Below, piece by piece: positions 53,429 through 63,333 of a stretch of DNA of 64,000 nt (position 1 is the first letter of the stretch; every line of letters begins with the position of its first letter). Source of the stretch: Pseudooceanicola sp. HF7 (lineage in GTDB: Bacteria > Pseudomonadota > Alphaproteobacteria > Rhodobacterales > Rhodobacteraceae); the NCBI RefSeq assembly GCF_011806405.1, contig NZ_JAATOW010000020.1, positions 19,965 to 83,964 on the forward strand. The letters run 5' to 3'. Below the pieces are notes generated by a model. The model was not told where the DNA came from. It was given only the letters and a program-made list of their open reading frames with translations, and searched no databases. The position numbers and the translations under genes are program-made.

Positions 53429-55108
53429 ATGGCTCAGAACACATCGATGGAGGAATTCGAAGCCCTCCTGAACGAAAGCTTCGAAATGGACACGCCGAAC
53501 GAAGGTTCGGTTGTCAAAGGCAAGGTGATCGCTGTTGAAGCGGGCCAGGCCATCATCGACGTCGGCTACAAGATGGAAGGCCGCGTTGATCTTAAAGAAT
53601 TCGCGAACCCCGGCGAAGCGCCCGACATCACCGTCGGCGACGAAGTCGAAGTCTTCCTGCGTTCCGCAGAGAACGCCCGTGGCGAAGCTGTCATCTCCCG
53701 CGAGATGGCGCGCCGCGAAGAAGCCTGGGACCGTCTGGAAAAAGCCTACGCCGACGACGCCCGCGTCGAAGGTGCGATCTTCGGCCGCGTCAAGGGTGGC
53801 TTCACGGTCGACCTGGGCGGTGCCGTGGCCTTCCTGCCCGGTTCGCAAGTTGACGTTCGCCCCGTGCGTGACGCCGGCCCGCTGATGGGTCTGAAGCAGC
53901 CCTTCCAGATCCTGAAAATGGACCGTCGCCGCGGCAACATCGTTGTGTCCCGTCGTGCGATCCTGGAAGAATCCCGCGCCGAACAGCGCGCCGAGGTCAT
54001 CTCCAACCTCACCGAAGGCCAAGCGGTCGACGGCGTGGTCAAGAACATCACCGAGTACGGCGCCTTCGTCGACCTGGGCGGTGTGGACGGCCTGCTGCAC
54101 GTCACCGACATGGCATGGCGCCGCGTCAACCACCCCTCCGAGATCCTGTCGATCGGCGAGACCGTGAAGGTCCAGGTCATCAAGATCAACAAGGAAACCC
54201 ACCGTATCTCCCTGGGCATGAAGCAGCTCCAGGAAGACCCGTGGGATCTGGTTGCCGCCAAGTACCCGCTGTCCTCCGTTCACGCCGGCCGCGTCACGAA
54301 CATCACCGACTACGGTGCATTCGTGGAACTGGAACCCGGTGTCGAAGGCCTGGTCCACGTCTCCGAGATGTCCTGGACCAAGAAGAACGTGCACCCCGGC
54401 AAGATCGTCTCCACCTCGCAAGAGGTTGAAGTCATGGTGCTGGAAATCGACCCGGCCAAGCGCCGCGTCTCCCTTGGCCTCAAGCAGACCATGCGCAACC
54501 CCTGGGAAGTCTTCTCCGAGACCCACCCCGAGGGCACCGTCGTGGAAGGCGAAGTCAAGAACATCACCGAGTTCGGCCTGTTCGTTGGCCTGCCCGGCGA
54601 CATCGACGGCATGGTTCACCTTTCGGATCTGTCCTGGGACGAGCGCGGCGAAGACGCGATCCAGAACTACCGCAAGGGCGACGTCGTGCAGGCGATGGTC
54701 TCTGAAGTCGACATCGAGAAGGAGCGCATCTCGCTCTCCATCAAGAACGTCGGCGGCGACAAGTTCGCGGAAGCGGTTGGCGGCGTGAAGCGCGGCGCAA
54801 TCATCACCGTGAACGTGACCGCGATCGAAGACGGTGGGATCGAAGTGGAATTCGAAGGCATGAAGTCCTTCATCCGCCGCTCCGACCTGTCGCGTGACCG
54901 TGCAGAGCAGCGCCCCGAGCGCTTCAATGTCGGTGACAAGGTCGACGTGCGCGTCACCAACGTGGACAGCAAGTCCCGTCGCCTGGGCCTGTCCATCAAG
55001 GCCCGCGAGATCGCAGAAGAGAAAGAGGCCGTCGAACAATACGGTTCCTCCGACTCCGGCGCATCGCTTGGCGATATCCTTGGCGCAGCGCTGAAAGGCG
55101 ACAACTGA
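53429..55108 (+). CDS. rpsA: 30S ribosomal protein S1
   Basis: S1 binds mRNA at the 30S platform and helps initiation. The 559-residue protein has six S1 (OB-fold) repeats, seen as recurring patterns such as NITEYGAFVDLGGVDGLLHVTDMAW, NITDYGAFVELEPGVEGLVHVSEMSW and NITEFGLFVGLPGDIDGMVHLSDLSW. Codon use shifts to strongly preferred codons, as for highly expressed genes. AAAGGAAACCAGAGACC precedes ATG 53429. A terminator follows. Confidence 0.97.
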   Translation: MAQNTSMEEFEALLNESFEMDTPNEGSVVKGKVIAVEAGQAIIDVGYKMEGRVDLKEFANPGEAPDITVGDEVEVFLRSAENARGEAVISREMARREEAWDRLEKAYADDARVEGAIFGRVKGGFTVDLGGAVAFLPGSQVDVRPVRDAGPLMGLKQPFQILKMDRRRGNIVVSRRAILEESRAEQRAEVISNLTEGQAVDGVVKNITEYGAFVDLGGVDGLLHVTDMAWRRVNHPSEILSIGETVKVQVIKINKETHRISLGMKQLQEDPWDLVAAKYPLSSVHAGRVTNITDYGAFVELEPGVEGLVHVSEMSWTKKNVHPGKIVSTSQEVEVMVLEIDPAKRRVSLGLKQTMRNPWEVFSETHPEGTVVEGEVKNITEFGLFVGLPGDIDGMVHLSDLSWDERGEDAIQNYRKGDVVQAMVSEVDIEKERISLSIKNVGGDKFAEAVGGVKRGAIITVNVTAIEDGGIEVEFEGMKSFIRRSDLSRDRAEQRPERFNVGDKVDVRVTNVDSKSRRLGLSIKAREIAEEKEAVEQYGSSDSGASLGDILGAALKGDN

Positions 55109-55140
55109 GCCTGAGCCCCGCCAGGGGACTGCAAGATCGG

Positions 55141-55170
55141 AACGGCCCCGGAGAGATCCGGGGCCGTTTT
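55141..55170 (+). terminator. rpsA terminator
   Basis: AACGGCCCCGGA pairs over 12 bp with TCCGGGGCCGTT around a GAGA loop and is followed by TT and GCG. It lies 32 bp after the rpsA stop codon. Confidence 0.9.
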
Positions 55171-55415
55171 GCGTTTGGCCCCGATACGGGCCCGGATGCG
55201 CCACGCGCGAAGGGAGCTGCGCCAGGCCGGCTGTCACCCTGTCCATTGGTCGCAATCCGCTGCTGCCGACGAATCAATCAGAAGCCCGCCCTCTGGGCTG
55301 GCCCTTTGGGGGATTTGGCTGCCGGTTGGCCGAAATCGGCTGTTCGGGTCGGTGCGAATAGTGGCCTGCATGCGGAAAATCGAAGGAATCTTGCGTGGCA
55401 GGCAGAGAGGGGTTG
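55171..55415. other. Intergenic stretch between rpsA and ihfB
   Basis: No supported gene. Short open frames here have no ribosome-binding site. A TGCATGCGGAAAATCG at 55367 resembles the CGTATGCGGAAAAAAC of the ihfB promoter region 53 bp downstream. Confidence 0.55.
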
Positions 55416-55444
55416 TTTCCGTATGCGGAAAAAACTCATATAGT
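55416..55444 (+). promoter_or_regulatory. ihfB promoter with overlapping palindrome
   Basis: TATAGT (55439-55444) is a good -10 box. At 17-bp spacing the -35 position (TTTCCG, 55416) coincides with the left arm of a perfect palindrome, TTTCCG-TATG-CGGAAA (55416-55431). A factor bound there would cover the -35 box and part of the spacer. Confidence 0.45.
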
Positions 55445-55492
55445 TCCGTCTATTGGTGATGCACAAACCAAGGCTCGGGGAGAGACAACCAG

Positions 55493-55780
55493 ATGATCCG
55501 CTCGGAATTGATCCAGAAAATCGCGGACGAGAATCCGCATTTGTACCAGCGTGACGTGGAGCGGATCGTGAACACGATATTTGAAGAGATCACTGAAGCC
55601 ATGGCCCGCGGGAACCGCGTAGAGCTGCGCGGCTTCGGCGCCTTCTCCGTCAAGAAGCGCGAAGCCCGCACGGGGCGCAACCCCCGCACCGGCGACGCCG
55701 TGGAAGTGGAAGAAAAGCACGTGCCTTTCTTCAAGACGGGCAAGCTGCTGCGTGATCGCCTGAACGGGGCTGCCGAATGA
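55493..55780 (+). CDS. ihfB: Integration host factor subunit beta
   Basis: The beta subunit of IHF, a DNA-bending nucleoid protein of the HU family. The 95-residue product [19 protein letters not shown]..., with [20 protein letters not shown] and [10 protein letters not shown] in the DNA-binding arm, is typical of IhfB. GGGGAGAGACAACC precedes ATG 55493. Its stop overlaps the lapA start (ATGA). Strong upstream terminator and own promoter. Confidence 0.96.
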   Translation: MIRSELIQKIADENPHLYQRDVERIVNTIFEEITEAMARGNRVELRGFGAFSVKKREARTGRNPRTGDAVEVEEKHVPFFKTGKLLRDRLNGAAE

Positions 55781-56118
55781 AATACCTGCGCTACGGGATC
55801 GAGGCACTGATCGCCATCGTCCTCATCTCTCTTGCCCTGGCCAACCGGGGCTCTGTCACCGTGAAGCTGCTGCCGGAAGGGCTTGAGGAGATCCTCAAGT
55901 TCAACACGTCTGTCACGCTGCCGCTGTTCCTGGTCATCCTGGCCGGGATCCTGGTGGGGCTGCTGATCGGCTTCGTCTGGGAATGGCGGCGCGAGCACAA
56001 GCACCGCGTCGAGGCCCGCAGGAAGGACCGCGAGGCGCATCAGCTGAAGCGCGAAGTGACCAAGCTGAAGGGCGAGAAGACCAAGGGCAAGGATGACGTG
56101 CTGGCGCTGCTCGACTGA
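55777..56118 (+). CDS. LapA-domain (DUF1049) membrane protein
   Basis: A 113-residue inner-membrane protein with two TM helices (about 5-22 and 45-68) and a basic cytoplasmic tail with a coiled-coil tendency ([17 protein letters not shown]). This is the LapA/YciS layout; in E. coli LapA works with LapB in LPS control. No lapB is nearby. It overlaps ihfB by 4 bp, a common pair in alphaproteobacteria. Confidence 0.88.
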   Translation: MKYLRYGIEALIAIVLISLALANRGSVTVKLLPEGLEEILKFNTSVTLPLFLVILAGILVGLLIGFVWEWRREHKHRVEARRKDREAHQLKREVTKLKGEKTKGKDDVLALLD

Positions 56119-56165
56119 GCCGCGCCACTGGCCTGCCCACCCCTTTTGCATATCCTGTCTGCCAT

Positions 56166-56196
56166 CGGCCCGAATGATCTTCGGGCCGTCGCTTTA
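56166..56196 (+). terminator. ihfB-lapA terminator candidate
   Basis: CGGCCCGA pairs with TCGGGCCG (8 bp, 7-nt loop), followed by a poor U-tract (TCGCTTTAC). It lies between lapA and trpF. Confidence 0.5.
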
Positions 56197-56289
56197 CTCG
56201 CCGTCCGCACCATCCTGCCCATCGGGGCCCGCCGGGACGCCATCTCTGCCCCTCTGGACAGGCCCGCGATGCGGGCCTAGAGAGCCATC

Positions 56290-56961
56290 ATGCCAGTTCT
56301 GATCCAGCCCGGACGCGGCCCGCAGGGCCATCGCGTCAAGATCTGCGGCCTTGGCCGCCCCGAAGATGTAGAGGCCGCCGCAGAGGCGGGCGCCAGCTAT
56401 GGCGGTTTCGTCTTCTTCGCCAAGAGCCCCCGCAACATCTCTGTCGAGGCGGCGCGCGCCCTGGCGGTGGAGGCCCCCATCGGCTTTGCCAAGGTGGCCC
56501 TGATGGTGAACCCCGATGATGCGCTGCTGGAGGCCGTGAACAGCGCCGTCCCGCTCGACATGATCCAGCTGCACGGCAAGGAAAGCCCCGAGCGCGTGGC
56601 AGAGGTGCGCGCGCGCACGGGCCTGCCGGTGATGAAGGCGCTTGGCGTCGCCGGCGAAGAGGATCTGGCCCAGATCGCGCTTTACGAAACCGTGGCGGAC
56701 CAGCTGCTGGTCGATGCGAAAGCCCCCAAGGGCGCCGCGCTGCCCGGCGGCAACGGACTGTCCTTTGACTGGCGCCTGATTGCCGGGCGCAGCTGGAAGT
56801 GCCCCTGGATGCTGGCCGGCGGGCTGACGCCGGACAACGTGGCAGAGGCGATCCGTCTGACCGGGGCCAACCAGGTCGACGTTTCAAGCGGGGTCGAATC
56901 CGCCCCCGGCGTCAAGGATCCCGCCCTGATCCGCGCCTTTACCAAGGCCGCCCTGGCCTGA
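56290..56961 (+). CDS. trpF: Phosphoribosylanthranilate isomerase
   Basis: Third committed step in tryptophan synthesis. The 223-residue beta/alpha-barrel has [34 protein letters not shown] (catalytic Cys in KICG), [22 protein letters not shown] and the C-terminal [15 protein letters not shown]. The N-terminal extension [15 protein letters not shown] is slightly longer than usual. It is read toward trpB, with a small gene between. Confidence 0.95.
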   Translation: MPVLIQPGRGPQGHRVKICGLGRPEDVEAAAEAGASYGGFVFFAKSPRNISVEAARALAVEAPIGFAKVALMVNPDDALLEAVNSAVPLDMIQLHGKESPERVAEVRARTGLPVMKALGVAGEEDLAQIALYETVADQLLVDAKAPKGAALPGGNGLSFDWRLIAGRSWKCPWMLAGGLTPDNVAEAIRLTGANQVDVSSGVESAPGVKDPALIRAFTKAALA

Positions 56962-57028
56962 GGCCGATTGATCCGGCCCCCAGGCCCGCGCGTATCCCTT
57001 CCTGAATGACACATCGGGAGAACGGGAA

Positions 57029-57391
57029 ATGCCACTGGCAGTCATCGGCGGCCTTCGGGTCAAATCGGCCCTGCGCTGGCCGGAGTTCTTCCTTCTGACC
57101 ATGGGATCGCTGGTGCAGGCCAAGCGCGCGCCGGGCGTGCTGTCCGCCCAGGTCTTCCCGGAAGAGGAGGGGTTCTTTTCCCTGTCCGTCTGGGAAAGCC
57201 CGGCCGCGATGAAGCGCTATGCCACCTCTGGCGCCCATGGGCGGGCCATGCGGCGCTCTGCCCGGGTGGCGGTGGTGTTCTCCTTTCACCACTTTCCCTG
57301 CGATGACATTCCGACGCCGCAGGAGGCGGTGCAGCTTTGGCGGGCGCGGGAGGCGGAGCGCGCCCTTGCCGCCCCTCGTGACGCAGGCTAA
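57029..57391 (+). CDS. Small ABM/monooxygenase-like hypothetical protein
   Basis: A 120-residue protein with SVWESPAAMKRYATSGAHGRAMR, a pattern typical of dimeric alpha/beta-barrel proteins related to antibiotic-monooxygenase-like or DUF3291-type domains. Function unknown; no cofactor motif. GGGAGAACGGGAA precedes ATG 57029. It lies between trpF and trpB in the same direction (30 bp before trpB) and is probably cotranscribed, though no tryptophan role is apparent. Confidence 0.8.
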   Translation: MPLAVIGGLRVKSALRWPEFFLLTMGSLVQAKRAPGVLSAQVFPEEEGFFSLSVWESPAAMKRYATSGAHGRAMRRSARVAVVFSFHHFPCDDIPTPQEAVQLWRAREAERALAAPRDAG

Positions 57392-57421
57392 ACCGGAGCC
57401 AACAAACGGGGGAGCCCTGCA

Positions 57422-58675
57422 ATGAACGACCTTTTCAACAGCTTCATGAGCGGACCCGACGAGAAGGGCCGCTTTGGCCAGTTCGGCGGGCGCTTCGTGT
57501 CCGAAACGCTGATGCCGCTGATCCTCGAACTCGAAGCGGAGTACGAGAAGGCCAAGACGGACGACAGCTTCTGGGAAGAGATGGACGACCTGTGGAAACA
57601 CTACGTCGGCCGTCCCAGCCCGCTCTATTACGCGAGCCGCATGACCGAAGAGCTTGGCGGCGCCAAGATCTACCTCAAACGGGATGAGCTGAACCACACC
57701 GGCGCGCACAAGATCAACAACGTGCTGGGCCAGATCATCCTGGCGCGGCGCATGGGCAAGACGCGGATCATCGCGGAGACCGGCGCGGGCCAGCACGGGG
57801 TGGCCACCGCCACGGTCTGTGCCAAGTTCGGCCTGCAATGCGTGGTCTACATGGGCGCCCATGACGTGCAGCGCCAGGCGCCCAACGTCTTCCGGATGCG
57901 CCTGCTGGGCGCCGAGGTGATCCCGGTCACCTCTGGCCGCGGCACGCTGAAGGACGCCATGAACGACGCCCTGCGCGACTGGGTCACCAATGTGCGCGAC
58001 ACCTTCTACTGCATCGGCACCGTCGCCGGCCCGCACCCCTATCCGGCCATGGTGCGTGATTTCCAGTCCGTGATCGGCAAGGAAGTCCGCTGGCAGCTGC
58101 CCGAGCAGGAGGGCGAAGGCCGCCTGCCGGACACGGTGATCGCCGCGATCGGCGGGGGCTCCAACGCGATGGGCCTGTTCTACCCCTTCCTGGACGACAA
58201 GGAGGTGGGCATCATCGGCGTGGAAGCCGGCGGCAAGGGTGTCACGGAGAAGATGGAGCATTGCGCCAGCCTGACCGGCGGCCGCCCCGGCGTGCTGCAT
58301 GGCAACCGCACCTACCTGCTGCAGGACGAGGATGGCCAGATCCTTGAGGGCTATTCGATCTCTGCCGGGCTCGATTACCCCGGGATCGGACCGGAACACG
58401 CCTGGCTGCATGACATCGGGCGGGCGGAGTATGTCTCCATCACCGACAAGGAAGCGCTTGAGGCCTTCAAGTTCTCCTGCCGGACCGAGGGGATCATCCC
58501 CGCGCTGGAGCCCTGTCATGCGCTGGCCCACGTCATGAAGATCGCGCCGGAGCTGCCCAAGGACCATATCATCGTGATGAACATGTGCGGCCGGGGCGAC
58601 AAGGACATCTACACGGTGGCCAAGTACCTGGGCTTCGACATGGGCGACACAGAGGGTCGCGCGGCAGAGGATTGA
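57422..58675 (+). CDS. trpB: Tryptophan synthase beta subunit
   Basis: Joins indole and serine in the last step of tryptophan synthesis, with PLP. The 417-residue protein has HTGAHKINN with PLP-binding Lys97, [12 protein letters not shown] (catalytic Glu), and the phosphate loop GGGSNAMG. The start is ATG 57422 after GGGGGAGCCCTGCA. trpA is not in the window. A UUCG terminator follows. Confidence 0.97.
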   Translation: MNDLFNSFMSGPDEKGRFGQFGGRFVSETLMPLILELEAEYEKAKTDDSFWEEMDDLWKHYVGRPSPLYYASRMTEELGGAKIYLKRDELNHTGAHKINNVLGQIILARRMGKTRIIAETGAGQHGVATATVCAKFGLQCVVYMGAHDVQRQAPNVFRMRLLGAEVIPVTSGRGTLKDAMNDALRDWVTNVRDTFYCIGTVAGPHPYPAMVRDFQSVIGKEVRWQLPEQEGEGRLPDTVIAAIGGGSNAMGLFYPFLDDKEVGIIGVEAGGKGVTEKMEHCASLTGGRPGVLHGNRTYLLQDEDGQILEGYSISAGLDYPGIGPEHAWLHDIGRAEYVSITDKEALEAFKFSCRTEGIIPALEPCHALAHVMKIAPELPKDHIIVMNMCGRGDKDIYTVAKYLGFDMGDTEGRAAED

Positions 58676-58719
58676 CCGCTTCAGCCGCGCCCTGAGGTCG
58701 GGGAGCAGGCAAGTGGATG

Positions 58720-58745
58720 ACGGGGGGCTTCGGCCCCCCGTTTTA
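58720..58745 (+). terminator. trpB terminator
   Basis: CGGGGGGC (58721-58728) and GCCCCCCG (58733-58740) close a TTCG tetraloop and run into TTTTA, 45 bp after the trpB stop codon. Confidence 0.85.
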
Positions 58746-58782
58746 CGTTTATGGCCCCGGTCTGGGGCCTCAGGCTAGGGCC

Positions 58783-59169
58783 CTAGCTCTCTTCCGGGTC
58801 CTCGGCATAAAGTTTCAGCACCTCGAGAGAGACGACCTCTAGCGCGCGGCGATGGGTGGCGCGCAGGTTGACCAGCGGCGCGCAGCCTTCGTCATGGGCC
58901 TGCAGGAACCGCGCGGCGCAAAGGCACCAGCGGTCCCCGGTCTTCAGCCCGGCAAAGCCGAATTCCGGTCGCGGGGTGGAGAGGTCATTGCCCACGTACT
59001 TGGAATAGGCCAGGAACTCATCGGTCATCACGGCGCAGACCGTGTGGCTGCCGGTATCGGCCTGGCAGGTATTGCAGGCCCCGTCGCGGAAGAACCCGGT
59101 GAGCGGATCGCTGGAGCAGGGCGCAAGCTCTGCTCCCAGGACATTGACGGATGGTTCCTTGTTCAACAT
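58783..59169 (-). CDS. DUF2237-family protein
   Basis: A 128-residue protein with the DUF2237 pattern: NVLGAELAPCSSDPLTGFFRDGACNTCQAD, SHTVCAVMTDEFLAYSKYVGNDL, and GLKTGDRWCLCAARFLQAHD, plus the C-terminal RATHRRALEVVSLEVLKLYAED. Conserved Cys suggest metal or redox binding, but function is unknown. AGGAGCC precedes ATG 59169. Confidence 0.92.
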   Translation of the reverse strand: MLNKEPSVNVLGAELAPCSSDPLTGFFRDGACNTCQADTGSHTVCAVMTDEFLAYSKYVGNDLSTPRPEFGFAGLKTGDRWCLCAARFLQAHDEGCAPLVNLRATHRRALEVVSLEVLKLYAEDPEES

Positions 59170-59215
59170 GGCTCCTCTCACGGCTCCGGGGCGGGGGCCC
59201 GTCCGGTGGCCTGCT

Positions 59216-59761
59216 TCAGTAATCGGTCGGCAGACCGCGCAACGCCCCGTCAAGGGCGGCATGGGCCCAGGTTCCGGTGCCGCCGCGCGCCTCGATCTCT
59301 CGCAGCTGGCGCAGGGCGCCGGTCAGGTCACCGCTCTGGATCAGCCCCTGGCCCATGTAGGAACGCGCCAGGATGTTGTCCGGATCGGTCGCCAGCGCGG
59401 CCTGGTAATGCACCATCGCCTGGGCCATGTTACCAAGCTTGCGCTGCGAAAATCCATAGAGTGTCTGGGCCTGGCTGGTCCGGGGCGAGTCGAGCGCCGC
59501 CAGAACCATCAAAGCGGAGCCCGCCCGGCCGTGATAGGCCAGCTCATGCGCGGCCTTGAGGCGATCGGTATCCAGCAGAGAGTCCTTGGTGGCCGTGACG
59601 CAGCTTTGGGCATCGGCATCCCAGACCATGCCATCGGCGCATTCGGTGGTGGATTCGGTGGGTTCAGGCGGTGTGTCGTCGTCAGAGCCGACGGCCTGGG
59701 CGGCCATGGGTAGCAGGAAAGCGGCCATGGCAAGGGGCAACAGGGACTTCAGGGTCTTCAT
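59216..59761 (-). CDS. Exported TPR-repeat protein
   Basis: A 181-residue periplasmic protein: signal peptide (MKTLKSLLPLAMAAFLLPMA, cleaved after AQA), then a Glu/Thr-rich linker with two Cys (ECADGMVWDADAQSC), then about three TPR-like helical repeats, e.g. AQAMVHYQAALATDPDNILARSYMG. Likely a protein-protein interaction role; partner unknown. GGAGACGAGC precedes ATG 59761. Confidence 0.87.
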   Translation of the reverse strand: MKTLKSLLPLAMAAFLLPMAAQAVGSDDDTPPEPTESTTECADGMVWDADAQSCVTATKDSLLDTDRLKAAHELAYHGRAGSALMVLAALDSPRTSQAQTLYGFSQRKLGNMAQAMVHYQAALATDPDNILARSYMGQGLIQSGDLTGALRQLREIEARGGTGTWAHAALDGALRGLPTDY

Positions 59762-59903
59762 GCTCGTCTCCTTCGGTTTGCTGGTGGTCGTGCGGGAATT
59801 GCACGCCAGCCTAGCACAGCCGGACCGGGGAACCGGTTAAAACGATGGGCAAAAACCATCGACAGCGCGCAGACCAGGGGAGAGATGCGAAATTAGCGGA
59901 AAA

Positions 59904-60959
59904 TCAGCGTGTGAAGGGCGCGTCTTCGGCCGCCCGGAACCAGCGCCCGTGGAAATCCATCCGCCCCAAAGGGATGTCGAATCCGCCGGGCCAGAGGCGC
60001 AGGCAGACCGCCGCGCCGGGCTGTCCGGTCTCATCCGCCTCGACCGAGAGCCAGGCAAGCGGGCTGTCCTGGGTGGCGCGCTCTGCGGCCATGGCCAGTG
60101 TGGCGCGGCAGGCGGCATCGGTGGCGGGCGGGAAATACTGCCAGGCGACCGTGTGATAGACGAACTCGATCCGCCCGGGCCGGGGCGCGGCCAGGCGATC
60201 GGCCAGCCAGGCGGCGGCATCGCCTGCATCCACCAGCGGTTCGGCCACCGACAGGATGGCGTCCAGGCGCTCCATCCGGTCGGGCTGGTCGGGCCAGATA
60301 TAGCTGCGCAGGCGCAGCATGTCCTGCGTGCTGTCGGGATTCAGCGGATTGAGGTCGACGCCCCGGCGCTCTGCCACGGTGAAGGGCATGGGCTGGGGGC
60401 GCGGCCCCTGCCAATCGGGGTGCAGGGTGACCGCGGGGTGGGCGGCGCCCAGGCGCTGGCCCCCGGCGGTCAGCCCGAAGCGATCGAATTGCAGGTTGAG
60501 CCCGGCAGAGGCGCCAAGCTCGCTCACCCGCAGGGGCAGGCCGGGGTACTGCTGGGCCGCCAGGCCGGCGGCCAGTATCAGCGCCGTGGCGCGGCGGGGT
60601 TCATTCGTTTGCGGCGCGCTGTCGAGCCAGTGCAGCAGGTGGGATTCATGCTGGCGGAAGGCGTTTTGAACGGCCTCCCAGAGCTGGTCGTCATCGGGCT
60701 GCCCCGGCGGGTAGGCCGCGCCCAGGTGGGGATCCGCCCCGGTCAGCACCAGCGCATGAAGCCCGCCGGCCAGCCGCAGGGCCAAGGCATCGGCGCGCAT
60801 CTTCTCTGGTGGCCACGCCATCAGCCGGGCGGCGACGGCGCTGCCGGGGGCCAGGCGCTCTGCGATGAGCGGCAGCAGGCGGGCCATGAAGGGAGAGCCG
60901 AGGTGCTCGCAGGATTGGGCCTGGGACAGGAAGTGGTCCCGCAGGGCGGCCAGGGTCAA
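59904..60959 (-). CDS. DUF2332-family protein
   Basis: A 351-residue protein of the DUF2332 family. [16 protein letters not shown] resembles a SAM-dependent methyltransferase motif I, and [11 protein letters not shown] is the other family signature. No function is established. The start is TTG 60959, whose TTGA overlaps the pth stop codon; no ATG follows before the conserved part, and no good ribosome-binding site stands there, so it likely depends on coupling to pth. Confidence 0.87.
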   Translation of the reverse strand: MTLAALRDHFLSQAQSCEHLGSPFMARLLPLIAERLAPGSAVAARLMAWPPEKMRADALALRLAGGLHALVLTGADPHLGAAYPPGQPDDDQLWEAVQNAFRQHESHLLHWLDSAPQTNEPRRATALILAAGLAAQQYPGLPLRVSELGASAGLNLQFDRFGLTAGGQRLGAAHPAVTLHPDWQGPRPQPMPFTVAERRGVDLNPLNPDSTQDMLRLRSYIWPDQPDRMERLDAILSVAEPLVDAGDAAAWLADRLAAPRPGRIEFVYHTVAWQYFPPATDAACRATLAMAAERATQDSPLAWLSVEADETGQPGAAVCLRLWPGGFDIPLGRMDFHGRWFRAAEDAPFTR

Positions 60960-61807
60960 CGGAAGCGATCCCGGAGCTTTTCAAGCGGGCTGCGGGTGTC
61001 TTCGGCCTGCTCGGTGTTGGAGGGCGCTTCGGTCGCGGGGGCCGTGGGCCTGGGCGCCGCGCCCTTGCCGGGGCCGGGTTTTGCCGGGCCGGGTTTTGCC
61101 GGGCGGGGGCCGGGCTTGAAACCGGATTTGCCGGGGGTGCCGGGCGGGGTGCGGAAACCGGGGCGGAACCCGGGTTTTTCCGTGCCGCCGGGGGACTTGG
61201 GCGCGGCTTTGCCCCCCGCCGTTCCGGTCGAGCTGCGCGGCGGGTTCACCCGCAGGGCCACGGCGTTCTGGAACTTGCCCGCATCGCCCCCGGCAAGCTC
61301 TGCCGCGCCGTCGGAGATCCCGCGCAGCAGGTCATCCAGCCAGTCCTGGTCCGCCTTGGCGAAATCCGCCAGCACGTAGCCCGCGACCCGGTCCTTGTGC
61401 CCCGGGTGGCCGATGCCCAGGCGCACGCGCTGGTACTCCGGCCCGATGTGCTGGTGCATGGAGCGCAGCCCGTTGTGGCCCGCGTGCCCGCCGCCGGTCT
61501 TGACCCGGCACTTGCCCGGGGCCAGGTCCAGCTCATCGTGGAAGACGGTGATATCGGCCGGCGTGAGCTTCCAGAAGCGCATGGCCTCTCCCACCGACTG
61601 GCCGGAAAGGTTCATGAAGGTGGTGGGCTTGAGCAGCAGCACCTTTTCAGAGCCAAGCCGCCCTTCGCTGACCTCGCCCTGGAACTTCGCCCGCCAGGGA
61701 GAGAACCCGTGGTCAGAGGCGATCCGGTCCAGCGCCATGAAGCCGATATTATGCCGGTTGCCCGCGTATTTGCCGCCCGGATTCCCGAGACCCACGAAAA
61801 GCTGCAT
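60956..61807 (-). CDS. pth: Peptidyl-tRNA hydrolase with a long C-terminal tail
   Basis: Cleaves peptidyl-tRNA released from ribosomes. The core (residues 1 to about 190) has the catalytic His19 ([11 protein letters not shown]), [26 protein letters not shown] and [14 protein letters not shown]. The protein then continues for about 90 residues in a Pro/Gly/Lys-rich tail ([20 protein letters not shown]), ending in LEKLRDRFR. The usual length is about 190. The ATG at 61807 begins [14 protein letters not shown]; the frame is open upstream. Its stop overlaps the DUF2332 start. Confidence 0.95.
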   Translation of the reverse strand: MQLFVGLGNPGGKYAGNRHNIGFMALDRIASDHGFSPWRAKFQGEVSEGRLGSEKVLLLKPTTFMNLSGQSVGEAMRFWKLTPADITVFHDELDLAPGKCRVKTGGGHAGHNGLRSMHQHIGPEYQRVRLGIGHPGHKDRVAGYVLADFAKADQDWLDDLLRGISDGAAELAGGDAGKFQNAVALRVNPPRSSTGTAGGKAAPKSPGGTEKPGFRPGFRTPPGTPGKSGFKPGPRPAKPGPAKPGPGKGAAPRPTAPATEAPSNTEQAEDTRSPLEKLRDRFR

Positions 61808-61931
61808 GTCACACTCCCGATTGCCGGGAGAGGATATCTTGACCGGCGGGCGGGGTCCAGCAATGGGCGGCCGGGCCGGGCTGTTCCGATGCCGCTGGAT
61901 CTGCCACAAGGAAGCCGACAGGAGGTGGCGC

Positions 61932-62591
61932 GTGGCACGATATCAGATCGAGGGGCTTGAGCTTGAGCTGCCCGAGGGCATTGCCGGGCGGTCGGTGAGC
62001 GAGAAACTGGCGAGTGGGCAGTATGAACGGGCCGAGGCGCGGGCGGTGCTGATGCGGGTGAAGCCGGGCATGCGCGTGCTGGAGCTGGGCGCGGGGCTGG
62101 GCTATGTCACCGCGCTTTGCGCCCGGATCACCGGCCCGCAGAATGTCACCAGCATCGAGGCCCTGGCCCCCATGCTGCCCGTCATCCGCGCCAACCTGGC
62201 GCGCAATGGTCTGGCGGGGGTGGACCTGCGCCACGGGGCGGTGGCGCAGGGCGATGGCCCCTCGGTTGCCTTTCGGCGCGGCGCGGGCTTCTGGGGCAGT
62301 TCGCTGGCCGAGCCGGGAGAGGAGGGCGAGGCGGTGCCGCGGATCTCCCTGCCGGAGCTCTTCGCGGAGCTTACGCCTGAGGCGGTGATCATGGATATCG
62401 AGGGCGCCGAGGCGGAGCTGCTGGACCAGCCCTGGCCCGCCCATGTCCGCCAGGTGGTGATGGAGCTGCATCCCAAGCGCTACGGCGATGCGGGCATCGC
62501 GCGGGTCTTCGACGGGCTGCGCGCCAGCGGGCTGATCTATGATCCCGGCCCGTCGCGCGGGGCCGTGGTGGCCTTTCGCCGGATGCGCTGA
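61932..62591 (+). CDS. FkbM-type methyltransferase
   Basis: A 219-residue SAM methyltransferase: [18 protein letters not shown] (motif I), [18 protein letters not shown] (motif II) and [15 protein letters not shown], the FkbM-family signature. The acceptor is unknown. GTG 61932 follows AGGAGG at 6-nt distance; the frame remains open upstream through the pth start but that part has no ribosome-binding site. It is divergent from pth. Confidence 0.88.
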   Translation: MARYQIEGLELELPEGIAGRSVSEKLASGQYERAEARAVLMRVKPGMRVLELGAGLGYVTALCARITGPQNVTSIEALAPMLPVIRANLARNGLAGVDLRHGAVAQGDGPSVAFRRGAGFWGSSLAEPGEEGEAVPRISLPELFAELTPEAVIMDIEGAEAELLDQPWPAHVRQVVMELHPKRYGDAGIARVFDGLRASGLIYDPGPSRGAVVAFRRMR

Positions 62592-62632
62592 GGCGCGTTC
62601 TGCCGCCGGGCCCAGGCGCCCCCGGACAAAGC

Positions 62633-62664
62633 AAAAGGGCCGGTGCATCGCTGCACCGGCCCTT
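62633..62664 (-). terminator. rplY terminator
   Basis: A 13-bp perfect stem, AAGGGCCGGTGCA (62635-62647) with TGCACCGGCCCTT (62652-62664), 4-nt loop; the minus strand runs on into TTGCTTTG. It is 21 bp past the rplY stop codon and also downstream of the convergent methyltransferase. Confidence 0.85.
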
Positions 62665-62685
62665 GCTGTAACCCCTTGCGGAATA

Positions 62686-63312
62686 TCAGGCTTCTGCTTC
62701 TTCCTCATCGGCGGCGGCATCTTCAGCTTCCTGAGCTGCCAGGCCGGAGGGGGCAGTGATGTTCGCGATCACGAAGTCACGGTCGATGGTCGGCTTGACG
62801 CCTTCCGGCAGGTCGACTTGGCTGATGGTGATGGTGTCACCGATCTGCTTGTCGGCCAGGTCGACGTAGATGTGCTCGGGGATGTCGCCGGCGATGACCG
62901 ACAGTTCCACGTCTGCACGCACGACGGTCAGCACGCCGCCGCGCTTGATGCCGGGGGCAGTGTCCGCGTTCTGGAATTCCACGGGGATGTGGAGGTTCAC
63001 GCGGGTGGTGCGGCGCAGGCGCATGAAGTCGACGTGGGTCGGAAGGTCTTTCACGACGTCACGCTGAACGCCGCGGCAGATGACGCGGACGTCTTCCTGG
63101 CCTTCGACTTTCAGGTTGAACAGGGTCGCCAGGAAGCGGCCTGCCTTCAGTTTCTTCAACAGGGCGTTGAAGGGGATCTGGATTGCCAGGGGCTCTGCAT
63201 CGCCACCGTAGACAACACCCGGAACCATGCCAGCACGACGTGCTGCGCGAGCGGCGCCCTTGCCCGTCCCCGCACGTTCCTGGGCTACGAGATCAGGAAT
63301 TTCTCCAGCCAT
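62686..63312 (-). CDS. rplY: 50S ribosomal protein L25 (Ctc form)
   Basis: Binds 5S rRNA. The 208-residue protein is the longer TL5/CTC type: an N-terminal L25 domain ([20 protein letters not shown]) and a C-terminal TL5 domain ([19 protein letters not shown]), then an acidic tail ([12 protein letters not shown]). TAGGAGAATAGAAA precedes ATG 63312. A hairpin stands in its leader. Confidence 0.96.
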   Translation of the reverse strand: MAGEIPDLVAQERAGTGKGAARAARRAGMVPGVVYGGDAEPLAIQIPFNALLKKLKAGRFLATLFNLKVEGQEDVRVICRGVQRDVVKDLPTHVDFMRLRRTTRVNLHIPVEFQNADTAPGIKRGGVLTVVRADVELSVIAGDIPEHIYVDLADKQIGDTITISQVDLPEGVKPTIDRDFVIANITAPSGLAAQEAEDAAADEEEAEA

Positions 63313-63333
63313 TTTCTATTCTCCTAGAATGGG

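Noticed and set aside
53408..55255. 615-codon minus-strand open frame opposite rpsA
   Set aside because: Antisense of S1 repeats; it also runs through the rpsA terminator.
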